Below, piece by piece: positions 33,874 to 41,920 of a stretch of 64,000 nucleotides of DNA. Made by a program: the position numbers and the translations under genes. The stretch is from assembly GCF_042667405.1 (NCBI RefSeq), contig NZ_JBHVAL010000010.1, forward strand, positions 62,001 through 126,000. The letters are read 5' to 3'. Position 1 is the stretch's first letter. Each line of letters starts with the position of its first letter. Origin of the DNA: Arthrobacter sp042667405. Lineage in GTDB: Bacteria > Actinomycetota > Actinomycetes > Actinomycetales > Micrococcaceae. A model generated the notes under the pieces. That model searched no databases. It saw nothing but the letters and a program-made list of their open reading frames with translations, and had not been told where the DNA came from.

Positions 33874-35892
33874 ATGGCTACAAACAGTGACACAAAATCC
33901 TTAACACCGGAGGAGTTACCAGCCGACGATCGTCCGGCAGGTAGTTCAGCAGCCCACCCCGTCCATGTGGAGGTTTCCGAGGAAAACATCAACACCTCCC
34001 CCGATGCACGCAATCAAACAGCCCTCAATGACGAGGACGGGGGCGCAGGAACCCTCCCCGATGCTGAAGAATACGAACAGATCCTGGTGGAACTGCGCCA
34101 CGCCAAGACCGAGCAGGCCGTCACGGCCCGCCGGAACCGCAAACTTACGCTCGACAAAGTCACCTTCGGGATCACGGGCGCCATCGCCGTCGCCTTCGTG
34201 GTCTGGGGCTTTGTGGGACGCGACAGCCTTTCGGAAACGTCCAAAGGCGCCTTGAACTGGGTCATGGAATACACAGGCTGGCTGTTCATGGTCCTCGCCT
34301 CCTTGTTTGTCGTCTTCGTCCTGTGGCTGGCATTGGGCAAATTCGGCAACATCCCGCTGGGCAAGGACGGCGAGAAGCCTGAATTCCGCACTGTTTCCTG
34401 GGTAGCCATGATGTTCGCGGCAGGCATGGGCATCGGCCTCATGTTCTACGGAGTGGCCGAGCCGCTCTACCACTACATCTCTCCCCCACCGGGAACCGTT
34501 GACGGCCGCACACCGGCCGCCATCCAGACCGCAATGGCCACCTCGATCTTCCACTGGACCCTCCACCCCTGGGCCATGTACGCAGTGGTCGGCATCGCCA
34601 TGGCGTACGGAACGTACCGGCTGGGCCGCAAGCAGTTGGTGTCCGCGGCGTTCACTTCCCTGTTCGGTATCCGGATGGTTGAAGGGCCCGTTGGCAAGTT
34701 CATCAACATCCTGGCCATCTTCGCGACGCTCTTCGGCACCGCCGCTTCCCTGGGCCTTGGCGCCCTGCAGATCGGCAGCGGCATGACGTCGAACGGATGG
34801 CTCGGTGAGGTAGGCACTCCCGTGCTGGTGGTCATCGTGGCTATCCTGACCTTCTGTTTCGTGGCATCGGCCGTCTCCGGCATCAGCCGTGGAATCCAGT
34901 GGCTCTCCAACATCAACATGGTGCTGGCCGTGGTGCTGGCGCTCATCGTGTTCGTTGCAGGTCCCACCCTGTTCATCCTCAACCTGATCCCCTCCGCGAT
35001 CGGCGACTACGCCCGCGACCTCGCTGAGATGTCATCCCGGACTGAAGCCGTGGGCGACGAGGCGTTGCGCAGCTGGATGACCAGTTGGACCATCTTCTAC
35101 TGGGCCTGGTGGATCTCCTGGACGCCCTTCGTAGGCCTCTTCATCGCCCGCATCAGCCGCGGCCGCACCATCCGCCAGTTCGTCACCGGCGTGCTGCTGG
35201 TGCCCAGCATCGTCAGCGTTATCTGGTTCGGAATCTTCGGCGGAGCCGCTTTCAACATCCAGCAGGAAGCTGACAAGGCAGGCACCCCCGGCCTGGTGAC
35301 CACGACCAATGGCGTACCTTCCGTCAACTTCGACGGCGCGCTCTTCGATCTGGTCAAGAACCTGGGCATGCCCGGATGGGCTACTGCCGCTGTCATCGTG
35401 CTGGCCATGGTGCTTGTGGCAATCTTCTTCATCACCGGTGCCGACGCGGCATCCATCGTCATGGGATCGCTCAGCTCCAACGGGGCAGAGCACCCGCGCC
35501 GCGCCGTCGTCATCTTCTGGGGAAGCCTCACAGGTGCCGTCGCCGCCGTCATGCTTTTGGCTGGTGGTGACGAACCATCCGAAGCGCTGGCCGGGTTGCA
35601 ACGAGTCACTATCGTGGCGGCGCTGCCGTTCGTGATCGTGATGCTGCTGCTCTGCTTCGCACTGACCAAGGACCTCCGGCGCGATCCGTTGTCGCTGCAC
35701 AGGCGGCTGGCCACGTCCGTGGTGGACCGTGCCATCCGCACAGGTGTGGAACAACATGGCGGCGTGCAATTCGACCTCGTCACCAAGCACGAGTGCGCGG
35801 AGAAGTGCAACGAATCCGATTGTCCGGGCGGAACGGCCACGGGAACCATTCCGCTGGTTGGCAAGCCTCCGCTGAGCTCCACCGACAAATAG
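33874..35892 (+). CDS. BCCT family betaine/choline/carnitine transporter
   Basis: This protein of about 672 residues has 12 predicted membrane segments and probably imports glycine betaine with sodium. The BetP-like signatures are 'AAGMGIGLMFYGVAEPLYHY' (the GMGIG motif of sodium-coupled betaine carriers) and 'WTIFYWAWWISWTPFVGLFI'. A hydrophilic acidic N-terminal tail of about 95 residues precedes the first helix. The cytoplasmic C-terminal tail of about 70 residues carries an unusual His/Cys cluster, 'KHECAEKCNESDCPGG'. ATG 33874 follows AAAGGACCCGCTC and is preferred over ATG 33847. It supplies substrate for the gbcAB-dmg pathway. Confidence 0.92.
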   Translation: MATNSDTKSLTPEELPADDRPAGSSAAHPVHVEVSEENINTSPDARNQTALNDEDGGAGTLPDAEEYEQILVELRHAKTEQAVTARRNRKLTLDKVTFGITGAIAVAFVVWGFVGRDSLSETSKGALNWVMEYTGWLFMVLASLFVVFVLWLALGKFGNIPLGKDGEKPEFRTVSWVAMMFAAGMGIGLMFYGVAEPLYHYISPPPGTVDGRTPAAIQTAMATSIFHWTLHPWAMYAVVGIAMAYGTYRLGRKQLVSAAFTSLFGIRMVEGPVGKFINILAIFATLFGTAASLGLGALQIGSGMTSNGWLGEVGTPVLVVIVAILTFCFVASAVSGISRGIQWLSNINMVLAVVLALIVFVAGPTLFILNLIPSAIGDYARDLAEMSSRTEAVGDEALRSWMTSWTIFYWAWWISWTPFVGLFIARISRGRTIRQFVTGVLLVPSIVSVIWFGIFGGAAFNIQQEADKAGTPGLVTTTNGVPSVNFDGALFDLVKNLGMPGWATAAVIVLAMVLVAIFFITGADAASIVMGSLSSNGAEHPRRAVVIFWGSLTGAVAAVMLLAGGDEPSEALAGLQRVTIVAALPFVIVMLLLCFALTKDLRRDPLSLHRRLATSVVDRAIRTGVEQHGGVQFDLVTKHECAEKCNESDCPGGTATGTIPLVGKPPLSSTDK

Positions 35893-35923
35893 CCCACTCA
35901 CCCCCAACACAGTCAGGTCCCCC

Positions 35924-36097
35924 ATGTCCTACGTAACCACCGAAGGAACCGTCCGGCTCAGCAGCCAGTCAAACGATGTGACCCTCACCTTGGACGCGTC
36001 CAAACCCATGACGGTCCGGATCCAGCTTGACCACTGCCCCTGCGGTTCCGAGCACAGCCGCCCCGGCTCATACGTCGACAGCGAGCTGAATAGCTAG
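35924..36097 (+). CDS. Small protein (57 aa) with CPCG motif
   Basis: This short gene starts 31 bp after the transporter stop and encodes 57 residues beginning 'MSYVTTEGTVRLSSQSNDVT'. It has a beta-rich look (alternating polar and hydrophobic residues up to about 36) followed by 'LDHCPCGSEHSRPG', a Cys-Pro-Cys-Gly-x3-His cluster that could bind a metal. AGGTC lies upstream of the ATG, codon use is GC-biased like its neighbours, and the strong terminator directly after it supports an operon of transporter plus small protein. The function is unknown. Confidence 0.6.
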   Translation: MSYVTTEGTVRLSSQSNDVTLTLDASKPMTVRIQLDHCPCGSEHSRPGSYVDSELNS

Positions 36098-36115
36098 CAC
36101 CAACTGAACAGCAAA

Positions 36116-36147
36116 GCAGGCGCCGGGATTCCGGCGCCTGCTTTTTT
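36116..36147 (+). terminator. Rho-independent terminator after the transporter operon
   Basis: An 11-bp perfect stem (GCAGGCGCCGG, 4-nt loop GATT, CCGGCGCCTGC) is followed by six T residues. It is a textbook intrinsic terminator for the + strand, and its other arm may also serve the convergent fasciclin gene. Confidence 0.92.
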
Positions 36148-36172
36148 GTGCTGTTTTTCGTTGGGCCAAGGC

Positions 36173-36865
36173 CTACTTGGGCATCAGCACTGAGTCGATC
36201 AGGTATACCGTTGCGTTGGCCGTGTGAACGCCGCCGCAGATGACGTTGGCGCCGTCGACCGTGAGGGCATCCTTCGTGCCTGCAACGGTGACTTCGCCAC
36301 CCTGGACAGTCTTGTGGGTACCCACGATCTTGTCCGGGCTGATCTGACCGGGGACTACGTGGTAGGTCAGGATCTTGCTGAGCGTAGCGTCATCGGTCTT
36401 CAGCGCCTCGATGGTGGCGGGGTCGATCTTGGCGAACGCGTCGTCAACCGGTGCGAATACTGTGAATTCGCTGCCGTTGAGGGTGGACACCAGGTCCACC
36501 TTGGGGTTGAGTTTGCCTGAAACAGCGGCGGTCAGGGTCTTGAGCAGCGGGTTGTTGGAGGCGGCCACGGCTACGGGATCCTGCGCCATGCCCGTAACGG
36601 AACCTGCGCCGTCGGGAACTTGGGCGGCGTAACCGGCGCAACCGGGGCCTACGAGGTCACGGGCGGGGTCCATGGCAGTGCTTGCCGAGGAAGTAGCGGA
36701 CGGCGACGGTGCCATCGATGACGGAGCCGCGGAGGAGCTCACCGGAGCGGGTGCCGAGGAGGAAGCCGAGCTGGAGGAGCCGGATCCACCACAGGCAGTG
36801 AGCCCGAGAAGGGTAGCTGCAGTGAGGCCAACGAAGGCGAGGGCGGGGCGCTTTGTGGACAACAT
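36173..36865 (-). CDS. Fasciclin-domain lipoprotein
   Basis: This 230-residue secreted protein has a lipoprotein signal peptide with lipobox 'LLGLTACGGSG' (lipidated Cys at about residue 25) and then a Ser/Ala/Pro-rich low-complexity linker (about 30-65). The FAS1 domain from about residue 95 has the motifs 'GSEFTVFAPVDDAFAKI' and 'LTYHVVPGQISPDKIVG', ending 'VYLIDSVLMPK'. It should be anchored to the outside of the cytoplasmic membrane. FAS1 domains mediate adhesion. The exact role is unknown. AAGGAGAATGAC precedes the ATG. It is a single gene. Confidence 0.9.
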   Translation of the reverse strand: MLSTKRPALAFVGLTAATLLGLTACGGSGSSSSASSSAPAPVSSSAAPSSMAPSPSATSSASTAMDPARDLVGPGCAGYAAQVPDGAGSVTGMAQDPVAVAASNNPLLKTLTAAVSGKLNPKVDLVSTLNGSEFTVFAPVDDAFAKIDPATIEALKTDDATLSKILTYHVVPGQISPDKIVGTHKTVQGGEVTVAGTKDALTVDGANVICGGVHTANATVYLIDSVLMPK

Positions 36866-37028
36866 GTCATTCTCCTTGTTTTCGGAACCAGGGCGTTGGA
36901 TCCATCGGGTGGTGGGACACGGGCCGCAAGTACCGCTCTTGCCGTACCTCCGGTTTGTGTCTCACCAGCTATTCGGAGGATGGGACGGGGTGGATGGGTG
37001 CGGATTGAAAAACTTTTTTGAACCCAAG

Positions 37029-37091
37029 CAACGCGGGGTCACTTATGGCCCATTGAGGGCGTATTTACGGGCCATAAGTGACCCCGCGTTG
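37029..37091. repeat. 23-bp perfect inverted repeat
   Basis: The 23-bp arm at 37029-37051, beginning CAACGCGGGGTCACTTAT, is exactly complementary to 37069-37091 around a 17-nt spacer. The right arm runs into the 3' end of the VOC gene and supplies its last codons and stop. It looks like a mobile palindromic element that arrived next to, or within, the end of that gene. Confidence 0.85.
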
Positions 37092-37409
37092 TTCTAGAAG
37101 TACGGCTTGGTCCGTATTGGTCTCACCTGGCCGGGTCATCTGCGGATCGGCCCAATGTTCGACGCCGTTATCCACCAGTTGCTGGTAGGCCCGGTCAAAG
37201 TGGGCCTCGTCCACCAGGAAGGCGTAGTGCTGCATCTGGATCTCCACCGGTGGTTCGGCAAATTGCAGCATCACTCCGCCGGCCAATGAAAGGTTGGTGA
37301 ACGGACCCCAGGAGGGAGCTTCGTCGGCTTCGAGGATGGAGCGGTAGAACTCTGCTGACCCGGTGCGGTCACGCGAGGCGATGATGGTGTGGTTGAAAAG
37401 TGCGGGCAT
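37065..37409 (-). pseudogene. VOC (glyoxalase/bleomycin resistance) family protein, C-terminus damaged
   Basis: This 114-residue protein starts at ATG 37409 after AAAGGAGACATGC. It has the N-terminal beta-alpha-beta units of a VOC protein: 'LFNHTIIASRDRTGSAEFY', 'EIQMQHYAFLVDEAHFDRAY', 'GVEHWADPQM'. The usual ending of such proteins (G-R-G-V-Y-F-x-D-P-x-G-H-x-x-E plus a last strand) is absent after 'RPGETNTDQ'. In another frame the codons ACC AAG CCG TAC TTC TAG (37111 down to 37094) give 'TKPYF' and a stop, a typical VOC terminus. So roughly 20 codons plus the frame seem to have been lost, and translation now runs into the inverted repeat. The metal-binding Glu is missing, so activity is doubtful. 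Confidence 0.65.
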
Positions 37410-37593
37410 GCATGTCTCCTTTGTTGGGTGGAATTTTCGATGGGTACATCGATCCACAAGGAGGTGCGCGTGCAGCACCCGCGAAGCGCGTCAGAGGTCG
37501 GCCGGGTAGCCGATCCGTGCAGGGCCGCGGCCCGATCCGGTCATCACGCTGGACAGTCTAGCGGAGCGCCTGCGCCGATGGCACGATGGGCTG

Positions 37594-38166
37594 ATGGCTA
37601 TCGAAGTCCGGCCCGCGACAGAGTTCGACGACGTCAAAACGATGGTGGGACCAAAGCGCCCCGATTCCAACGTGTGCTGGTGCCTGAGCTACAGGATTCC
37701 GTCCAAGCTGAACCTGAGCCTCCAACGGCAGGAGCGCGGGAAGTACGTCGAGAAGTTGGTTGCCGAGGACCCGCCTCCCGGTGTTTTGGCGTACGACGGC
37801 GACGAAGTAGTTGGGTGGGCGGCCGTCCACCCGCGTGCGGACACAAGTTTCGCAACGAACCGGAAAATTCCGCATGCCGATGACTCCGATGTCTGGTCCG
37901 TGTGGTGCATCCGGGTTCGACCGGGGCATCGGGGGAAGGGGATCTCGCACGCACTCCTGCAAGGCGCCATCGAGTTCGCCAGGAGCCACGGCGCCCCGGC
38001 CATTGAGGGCTATCCCGTGGACAACAAGGGCGGGAAGGTCGACCTGACCATGGCGTACGTCGGAACGCGAAGGCTCTTTGAGAAAGCGGGCTTCACCAAG
38101 GTCGCCGAAACCACGTCCGTGCTCAACGGATTCCCTCGGGTACTGATGCGCCTGAACCTCAGCTAA
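37594..38166 (+). CDS. GNAT family N-acetyltransferase
   Basis: This 190-residue protein has a GNAT fold. The acetyl-CoA pyrophosphate loop is 'CIRVRPGHRGKGISHALLQ' (motif R/Q-x-x-G-x-G/A) at about residues 108-126, preceded by the beta4 strand 'DSDVWSVWCI' and followed by 'GTRRLFEKAGFTKVAET'. An early segment, 'NVCWCLSYR', is typical of a subgroup of actinobacterial GNATs. The acceptor substrate is unknown. The start is ATG 37594. It converges with the downstream iclR gene, and a 68-bp palindromic element fills the gap. Confidence 0.85.
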   Translation: MAIEVRPATEFDDVKTMVGPKRPDSNVCWCLSYRIPSKLNLSLQRQERGKYVEKLVAEDPPPGVLAYDGDEVVGWAAVHPRADTSFATNRKIPHADDSDVWSVWCIRVRPGHRGKGISHALLQGAIEFARSHGAPAIEGYPVDNKGGKVDLTMAYVGTRRLFEKAGFTKVAETTSVLNGFPRVLMRLNLS

Positions 38167-38169
38167 AGC

Positions 38170-38237
38170 ACCCAACTGAGTAACAGCAAACGTTCCACTG
38201 AGCCCTCATTGGGACGTTATCTGTTACCCAGTTGGGT
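38170..38237. repeat. 68-bp palindromic element, copy 1
   Basis: The 17-nt outer arms (ACCCAACTGAGTAACAG at 38170-38186, and 38221-38237) are complementary with one mismatch, and inner AACGTTCC/GGGACGTT also pair. It begins 4 bp after the GNAT stop, and its last base is part of the iclR stop codon. A second copy of the same length is at 41844-41911. A bidirectional terminator is one possible role. Confidence 0.8.
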
Positions 38238-39001
38238 CAGGGGGACTGCAAACGGGCCGTCATCCGGTGCGCTTCCTCGAGCAACAACTTGCCGAGGAAC
38301 TCCTGGCGGTCCGGGCGGAAGCGGGGTTCGATTCCCGTGAGCGAGAGCGCCCACGCCGGCCGTCCCTGGGTGTCGAATACAGCCGCACCCATCCCCCAAC
38401 TGCCCTCCAGGATCAAACCCGGGTTGACGGAGTACCCGGACAGCCGGGTCTTCTCCAGGTTGCCCCTGACGACGTCGGCGGGATGGCCCGCAGCGAAGTC
38501 GCCCGCGTGTGTGGCCCAGTCCCCCAACAGCGACTCCTGCTCCTCCTCCGGCAGGAACGCCATGATCGCAGTCCCGGCAGAGGCTACCCCCAAAGGAAAC
38601 CGCACCCCTTCATGCAGCACGAAGGAGCGCACGGGAAACGAGCCTTCCTCCCGCAGCACACAAACAGTTTCGTTTCCGCGGCGGATGGAGAAGAAGGCGC
38701 TCTCCCCTGTTTCCGCGGCCAAGCGTCGAAGGGAGGGGCGGGCTATGTCTTCCATGGGAAAACGTGCCGCCGCCACCGAGCCCAGCAGGAACACTTCCGG
38801 CCCCAGCACCCACTTTCCCGTGCCGGAGTCGTGTTCAAGCAGGCCTTCCGCGGCCAGGGAACTCAGGAGCCGATGAACCGTGGGCCTGGTCAACCCGGAT
38901 TCCCGCACCAAGCCAGCCAACGAGGTCCCTTCCGGCTTGCGACCCACCAGGCGCAGCAGCAACGCCACGCGGCCAACCACTTGGGCTCCCTGCACTGCCA
39001 C
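38237..39001 (-). CDS. IclR family transcriptional regulator
   Basis: This 254-residue protein has an N-terminal winged helix ('LAGLVRESGLTRPTVHRLLS') and an IclR effector domain ('RLAAETGESAFFSIRRGNE', 'PLGVASAGTAIMAFL', 'LSGYSVNPGLILEGSWGMGA', ending in 'WALSLTGIEPRFRPDRQ'). It diverges from scoA across 173 bp and is most likely its repressor or activator. IclR proteins commonly control CoA-transferase/thiolase operons of aromatic or ketoacid metabolism. Palindromic half-sites with TATGGACA/TGTCCATA-like sequence occur in the intergenic region near 39030-39060. Confidence 0.87.
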   Translation of the reverse strand: MAVQGAQVVGRVALLLRLVGRKPEGTSLAGLVRESGLTRPTVHRLLSSLAAEGLLEHDSGTGKWVLGPEVFLLGSVAAARFPMEDIARPSLRRLAAETGESAFFSIRRGNETVCVLREEGSFPVRSFVLHEGVRFPLGVASAGTAIMAFLPEEEQESLLGDWATHAGDFAAGHPADVVRGNLEKTRLSGYSVNPGLILEGSWGMGAAVFDTQGRPAWALSLTGIEPRFRPDRQEFLGKLLLEEAHRMTARLQSP

Positions 39002-39174
39002 AACAACTCCTTACAAAGATTTCATCCACAATATGGACAAGTCACAGCGTAGCGTCCATACCCTGAGTAGCCAACAGCATTGGCCATTGACGCCTACACC
39101 GCTGCAAACCTAGGCTCCAAAGCAGAACAAACCTACGTCCACAAAGTGGATACCAACTCAATGAGGAGCCCAGC

Positions 39175-39891
39175 ATGTCCAAACTCCACGCGAGCGCAGC
39201 CCAAGCGCTCCATGACCTTTTGGCAGACGGCCAGACCATCGCCGTCGGCGGTTTTGGCCTCAGCGGCATCCCCGCCGACCTGATCGACGCCGTCCGCGAG
39301 ACGGGCGTCAAGGATCTCACCATCGTCTCGAACAACATGGGCATCGACGGCAAGGGCCTGGGCGTCCTCATCGAAGCGGGTCAGGTGCGCAAGGTCATTG
39401 CCTCGTACGTTGGCGAGAACAGGCTGTTCGCCGAGCAGTACCTGGCCGGTCAGTTGGAGGTCGAGTTCACGCCGCAGGGCACCCTCGCTGAACGCCTCCG
39501 CGCAGGCGGCGCCGGCATCCCCGCCTTCTACACCCGCACCGGCGTGGGCACCTTGGTGGCCGAAGGCAAGCCGCTGGAAGAGTTCGACGGCGTCAAGTAC
39601 GTCCGCGAGCGCGCCATCACCGCGGATATCGCACTGGTCCACGCCCACACCGCGGACACCGACGGCAACCTGGTCTACCGCTACACGGCGCGGAACTTCA
39701 ACCCGGTGGTCGCGACGGCGGGCACCGTGACCATCGCCGAGGCCGAGGTCATCGTGGAGCCCGGCCAGCTGGACCCGAACCACATCGTCACCCCCGGCGT
39801 CTACGTCCAGCGGCTGGTGCAAGCCACGGACCGCGTCAAGGACATCGAACAGCGCACGGTCCGCCAGCGCCTCGAAACCGCGGCCGTCTAA
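39175..39891 (+). CDS. scoA: 3-oxoacid CoA-transferase subunit A
   Basis: This 238-residue alpha subunit transfers CoA from succinyl-CoA to a 3-oxoacid such as acetoacetate. Family segments are 'IAVGGFGLSGIPADLIDAV', 'LTIVSNNMGIDGKGLG', 'VRKVIASYVGENRLF' and 'GGAGIPAFYTRTGVGT'. The related 3-oxoadipate transferase subunit PcaI looks alike, so the substrate is not settled. The absence of other protocatechuate genes nearby favours acetoacetate. ATG 39175 follows ATGAGGAGCCCAGC. It is the first of three genes diverging from iclR. Confidence 0.88.
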   Translation: MSKLHASAAQALHDLLADGQTIAVGGFGLSGIPADLIDAVRETGVKDLTIVSNNMGIDGKGLGVLIEAGQVRKVIASYVGENRLFAEQYLAGQLEVEFTPQGTLAERLRAGGAGIPAFYTRTGVGTLVAEGKPLEEFDGVKYVRERAITADIALVHAHTADTDGNLVYRYTARNFNPVVATAGTVTIAEAEVIVEPGQLDPNHIVTPGVYVQRLVQATDRVKDIEQRTVRQRLETAAV

Positions 39892-39925
39892 CCCAGCCGC
39901 CCAAGAAAAACCAAGGAGCACAACC

Positions 39926-40630
39926 ATGGCATGGACACGTGACCAGATGGCTGCCATCGCGGCCGAAGAACTCAACGACGGCGACTACGTCAACCTCGGC
40001 ATCGGCATCCCAACGCTCGTCGCCAACAACCTGCCCGACGGCGTGCGGGTGGTCCTCCAGAGCGAGAACGGCCTGCTCGGCATGGGCCCGTTCCCCTACG
40101 AGGGCGAGGAGGACGCCGACCTCATCAACGCCGGCAAGCAGACCGTCACCATCACCCCCGGCGGCAGCATCTTCGACTCGGCCACGTCCTTCGGCATGAT
40201 CCGCGGCGGCCACGTGAAGGTTGCCATCCTCGGCGCCATGCAGGTCTCCGGCAGCGGGGACCTGGCCAACTGGACCATCCCCGGGAAGATGGTCAAGGGC
40301 ATGGGCGGGGCCATGGACCTCGTCGCCGGCACACCCCGGGTGGTGGTCCTGACCGAGCACAACGCCAAGGATGGCTCCGCGAAGATCGTCACCGAATGCA
40401 CGCTGCCGCTCACGGGCCTGAAGTGCGTGGACCGGATCATCACGGATCTCGCCGTTTTCGACATCGAGGCAGATGAAACGCACGACGGCGGCACGCGCCT
40501 GCTGCTGACCCGGCTCGCCCCGGGCGTCACTGTGGAGGAGATCAGGGAGAAGACAGAAGCGGCCTTCGAGGTCGCGCTCGAGGACAGCGCGGCTGCAGAA
40601 GCAGCAGCACTGGAAGGAGCCACGGCATGA
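39926..40630 (+). CDS. scoB: 3-oxoacid CoA-transferase subunit B
   Basis: This 234-residue beta subunit carries the catalytic glutamate E47 in 'QSENGLLGMGPFP', which forms the glutamyl-CoA intermediate. Other conserved parts are 'DGDYVNLGIGIPTLVANNLP', 'GGHVKVAILGAMQVSGSGDL' and 'GMGGAMDLVAG'. It forms the active enzyme with ScoA. CCAAGGAGCACAACC precedes the ATG, 34 bp after scoA. Its stop overlaps the thiolase start by 4 bp (40627-40630). Confidence 0.9.
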   Translation: MAWTRDQMAAIAAEELNDGDYVNLGIGIPTLVANNLPDGVRVVLQSENGLLGMGPFPYEGEEDADLINAGKQTVTITPGGSIFDSATSFGMIRGGHVKVAILGAMQVSGSGDLANWTIPGKMVKGMGGAMDLVAGTPRVVVLTEHNAKDGSAKIVTECTLPLTGLKCVDRIITDLAVFDIEADETHDGGTRLLLTRLAPGVTVEEIREKTEAAFEVALEDSAAAEAAALEGATA

Positions 40631-41841
40631 GCCTCAAAGACCAATTCGGTAAGGACATCCTGCTCACGGGCTGGGGCCACAGCAAGTTCGGCAAGCTCAC
40701 GGACGACACCCTGGAGACGCTGATCGTCCAGGTTGCCGGGGAGGCCATCAAAAACTCAGGTCTTGAACCCAAGGACATCGACGAGATCTACCTTGGCCAG
40801 TTCAACTCCGGCATGCAGCCCCTGGGTTTCACGTCTTCGCTGGCGCTGCAGCTCTCGGCGGATCTGGCCAACGTTCCGGCCACCCGCACCGAGAATGCCT
40901 GCGCTTCAGGTTCTGCGGCATTCCAGCAGGGAGTGAAAGCACTCCTCGCAGGCACGGCACGGAATGTCCTGGTCATCGGGGCAGAAAAGATGACCGACGC
41001 CGGTGCCGACGTCGTGGGGGCGGCCCTCCTTGGCGCGTCCTATGAGATGGCGGGCAAGCCCTCGACCACCGGCTTCACGGGCTTGTTCGCGGAGGTAGCC
41101 CAGCACTACGACAAGCGCTACGGCTCGTCGATCAGCGGCCCGGGATTCGAAGCGGGCCTCGGCGATGTCCTTGGCTCCATTTCGGCCAAGAACCACCGCA
41201 ACGGCATGGATAACCCCTATGCCCAGATGCACCGCGACTTCGGTATTGAGTTCTGCCGCACCATTTCGGACAAGAACCCCATGGTGGCCGAACCCTTGCG
41301 CCGCACTGACTGTTCGCCGGTCTCGGACGGGGCTGCCGCCGTCGTGCTCTCCACCCAGGCGAGCAACGGCGCAACCGACGCCGTGCGCCTCGCCGGTTTC
41401 GGCCACGCGAACGACTTCTTCCCGGCCGAAAAGCGCGATCCCACCGAATTCGCAGCAACCCGGGCTTCGTGGGAGCGGGCGTTCGGCATGGCGGGCGTGG
41501 GGGTAAGCGGGCTGGACTTCGCGGAGGTGCACGACTGCTTCACCATCGCCGAACTCATCATGTACGAGGCCATGGGCCTGGTCCCCCGCGGCGAAGGCGC
41601 ACAGGCCATCAAGGAGGGCTGGGTGTATAAGGACGGGAAGCTGCCGGTCAACGTGTCCGGCGGCCTGAAGGCGAAGGGCCACCCGGTCGGCGCCACGGGA
41701 GTTTCGCAGCACGTGATCGCGGCAATGCAACTCAGTGGCACCGCCGGGGACATGCAGCTCCCGAATGCCCGGCGCGGAGCCGTCCAAAACATGGGCGGCG
41801 TGGGCATCGCGAATTACGTGAGCATCCTCGAAGCCCTCTAG
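40627..41841 (+). CDS. Thiolase family protein (acetyl-CoA acetyltransferase type)
   Basis: This 404-residue thiolase has the nucleophilic cysteine C92 in 'ENACASGSAAFQ' and the C-terminal histidine region 'GGLKAKGHPVGATG'. The final active-site Cys-Gly pair of classical thiolases is not seen, as in the SCP2-like branch. It would cleave the 3-oxoacyl-CoA made by ScoAB, for example acetoacetyl-CoA to two acetyl-CoA. It is translationally coupled to scoB. The trio gives ketone-body type utilisation under the divergent IclR protein. Confidence 0.88.
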   Translation: MSLKDQFGKDILLTGWGHSKFGKLTDDTLETLIVQVAGEAIKNSGLEPKDIDEIYLGQFNSGMQPLGFTSSLALQLSADLANVPATRTENACASGSAAFQQGVKALLAGTARNVLVIGAEKMTDAGADVVGAALLGASYEMAGKPSTTGFTGLFAEVAQHYDKRYGSSISGPGFEAGLGDVLGSISAKNHRNGMDNPYAQMHRDFGIEFCRTISDKNPMVAEPLRRTDCSPVSDGAAAVVLSTQASNGATDAVRLAGFGHANDFFPAEKRDPTEFAATRASWERAFGMAGVGVSGLDFAEVHDCFTIAELIMYEAMGLVPRGEGAQAIKEGWVYKDGKLPVNVSGGLKAKGHPVGATGVSQHVIAAMQLSGTAGDMQLPNARRGAVQNMGGVGIANYVSILEAL

Positions 41842-41843
41842 GA

Positions 41844-41911
41844 ACCCAACTAGGTAACAGCAAACGTTCTACTGGGCGTCCAATGGAACAAGTGCTGTCA
41901 CCTGGTTGGGC
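41844..41911. repeat. 68-bp palindromic element, copy 2
   Basis: The left arm ACCCAACTAGGTAACAG (41844-41860) and right arm (41895-41911) are complementary apart from two G-U type positions and the terminal base. The block 'TAACAGCAAACGTTC' is identical to copy 1 at 38170-38237. It begins 2 bp after the thiolase stop, before a convergent gene, the same context as copy 1. Confidence 0.8.
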
Positions 41912-41920
41912 GGGCTGGGC

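Noticed and set aside
41844..41911. Ordinary rho-independent terminator
   Set aside because: The structure is a long imperfect palindrome without a U-tract and shares its sequence with 38170-38237, so it is better described as a repeat element.
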